DNA of 64,000 nucleotides, from positions 105,854 through 169,853 of the forward strand of contig NZ_BJNG01000025.1 of the NCBI RefSeq assembly GCF_006539565.1. Direction: 5' to 3'. Positions within the stretch are counted from its first letter, which is position 1, and the number at the start of each line of letters is the position of its first letter. Source of the stretch: Pseudonocardia hydrocarbonoxydans. GTDB taxonomy: Bacteria > Actinomycetota > Actinomycetes > Mycobacteriales > Pseudonocardiaceae. The translations under genes were made by a program, and so were the position numbers. A model generated the notes under the pieces. That model saw only the letters and a list, made by a program, of their open reading frames with translations. It ran no database searches and had not been told where the DNA came from. Positions 63,733 through 64,000 of this stretch are shown piece by piece.

Positions 63733-64000
63733 TCAGACCGGTGCCACCGTGCGGGCCGCGACGTGCGCGGGCCGCGGCGCCGGGGCCGAGAACGGCTCCT
63801 CGAGCCGGTTCTCGACGCTGTTGAAGACCACGAAGATGTTCGAGCGTGGGTACGGCGTGATGTTGCCGCCCGAGCCGTGCATGCAGTTGGAGTCGAACAG
63901 CGTGGCCGAGCCCGCGGACCCGGTGATCATCGAGATCCCGTGCCGGTCGGCCATCGAGGTCAGGGTCTCCTGGTCGGGGGTGCCGACCTCCTGCTCCTTG
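63733..64000 (-). CDS. ectD: Ectoine hydroxylase, C-terminal fragment
   Basis: The last 88 codons of a Fe(II)/2-oxoglutarate dioxygenase that converts ectoine to 5-hydroxyectoine; the gene continues past the right edge. MADRHGISMITGSAGSATLF leads into the signature DSNCMHGSGGNITPYPRSN, which includes the third iron ligand His, followed by FVVFNSVENRLEEPF, all characteristic of EctD. The frame continues upstream to the window end (EQEVGTPDQETLTS). The rest of the ectoine cluster is expected just outside. Confidence 0.9.
   Translation of the reverse strand, partial: KEQEVGTPDQETLTSMADRHGISMITGSAGSATLFDSNCMHGSGGNITPYPRSNIFVVFNSVENRLEEPFSAPAPRPAHVAARTVAPV

Overview
The window is very GC-rich, gene-dense DNA with frequent GTG starts and many 4-base stop/start overlaps. 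Gene content and order point to a high-GC actinobacterium of the Pseudonocardiaceae type: a deazaflavin-dependent reductase, a possible mycofactocin methyltransferase, a DUF3263/LytR_C pair, an Rpf, a conservon and a stand-alone groEL2 under CIRCE. Two blocks keep the order of Mycobacterium tuberculosis regions recalled from memory: def, DUF3263, LytR_C, CDC48-type ATPase, pssA, psd, moeA, groEL2 (14.9-24.2 kb, like Rv0429c-Rv0440), and XPB helicase, helicase-associated protein, small protein, moaC, mog, moaE, rpf (33.5-46.2 kb, like Rv0861c-Rv0867c). I see no rRNA, tRNA, insertion sequence, prophage or CRISPR array.

Layout. 0-4.7 kb: a hydroxamate siderophore operon of desferrioxamine type (decarboxylase end, N-hydroxylase, acyltransferase, NIS synthetase, iron-siderophore binding lipoprotein). 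4.7-9.7 kb: methyltransferase, DUF418 membrane protein, a two-component system and a Ser/Thr kinase. 9.7-13.4 kb: a three-subunit molybdenum hydroxylase with a form II CoxL-type active-site motif. 13.4-14.3 kb: thiD behind a TPP riboswitch. 14.4-24.2 kb: the conserved block. 24.3-26.1 kb: small membrane proteins and LtrA. 26.2-33.1 kb: a five-gene branched-chain-amino-acid-type ABC operon downstream of a GAF-kinase/LuxR pair. 33.5-43.4 kb: XPB helicase and its partner, separated by a conservon (giant kinase, roadblock protein, DUF742, GTPase). 43.5-49.9 kb: molybdenum cofactor synthesis and hydroxylase maturation (MobA-like, MoaC, Mog, MoaE, then MoxR, VWA and XdhC proteins) around an rpf gene. 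50.0-53.3 kb: an ErcA-like iron alcohol dehydrogenase with kinase and regulator. 53.4-58.4 kb: membrane protein, GerMN lipoprotein, gamma carbonic anhydrase, two MarR regulators and a drug-type exporter. 58.5-61.3 kb: thiamine genes with a second TPP riboswitch. 61.3-64 kb: membrane proteins, an SGNH hydrolase and the 3' end of an ectoine hydroxylase gene.

How the genes fit together. Molybdenum dominates: the hydroxylase at 9.7-13.4 kb would need the cofactor and insertion machinery encoded at 21 kb and 43-50 kb. Thiamine genes sit at two loci, each with its own TPP riboswitch. Several promoters look leaderless, with a TAnnnT hexamer 6-8 bases before the start codon. The least explained items are a 22-base-period repeat at two distant sites (one inside a gene), a possible small RNA between psd and moeA, and the long structured leader of the rpf gene.
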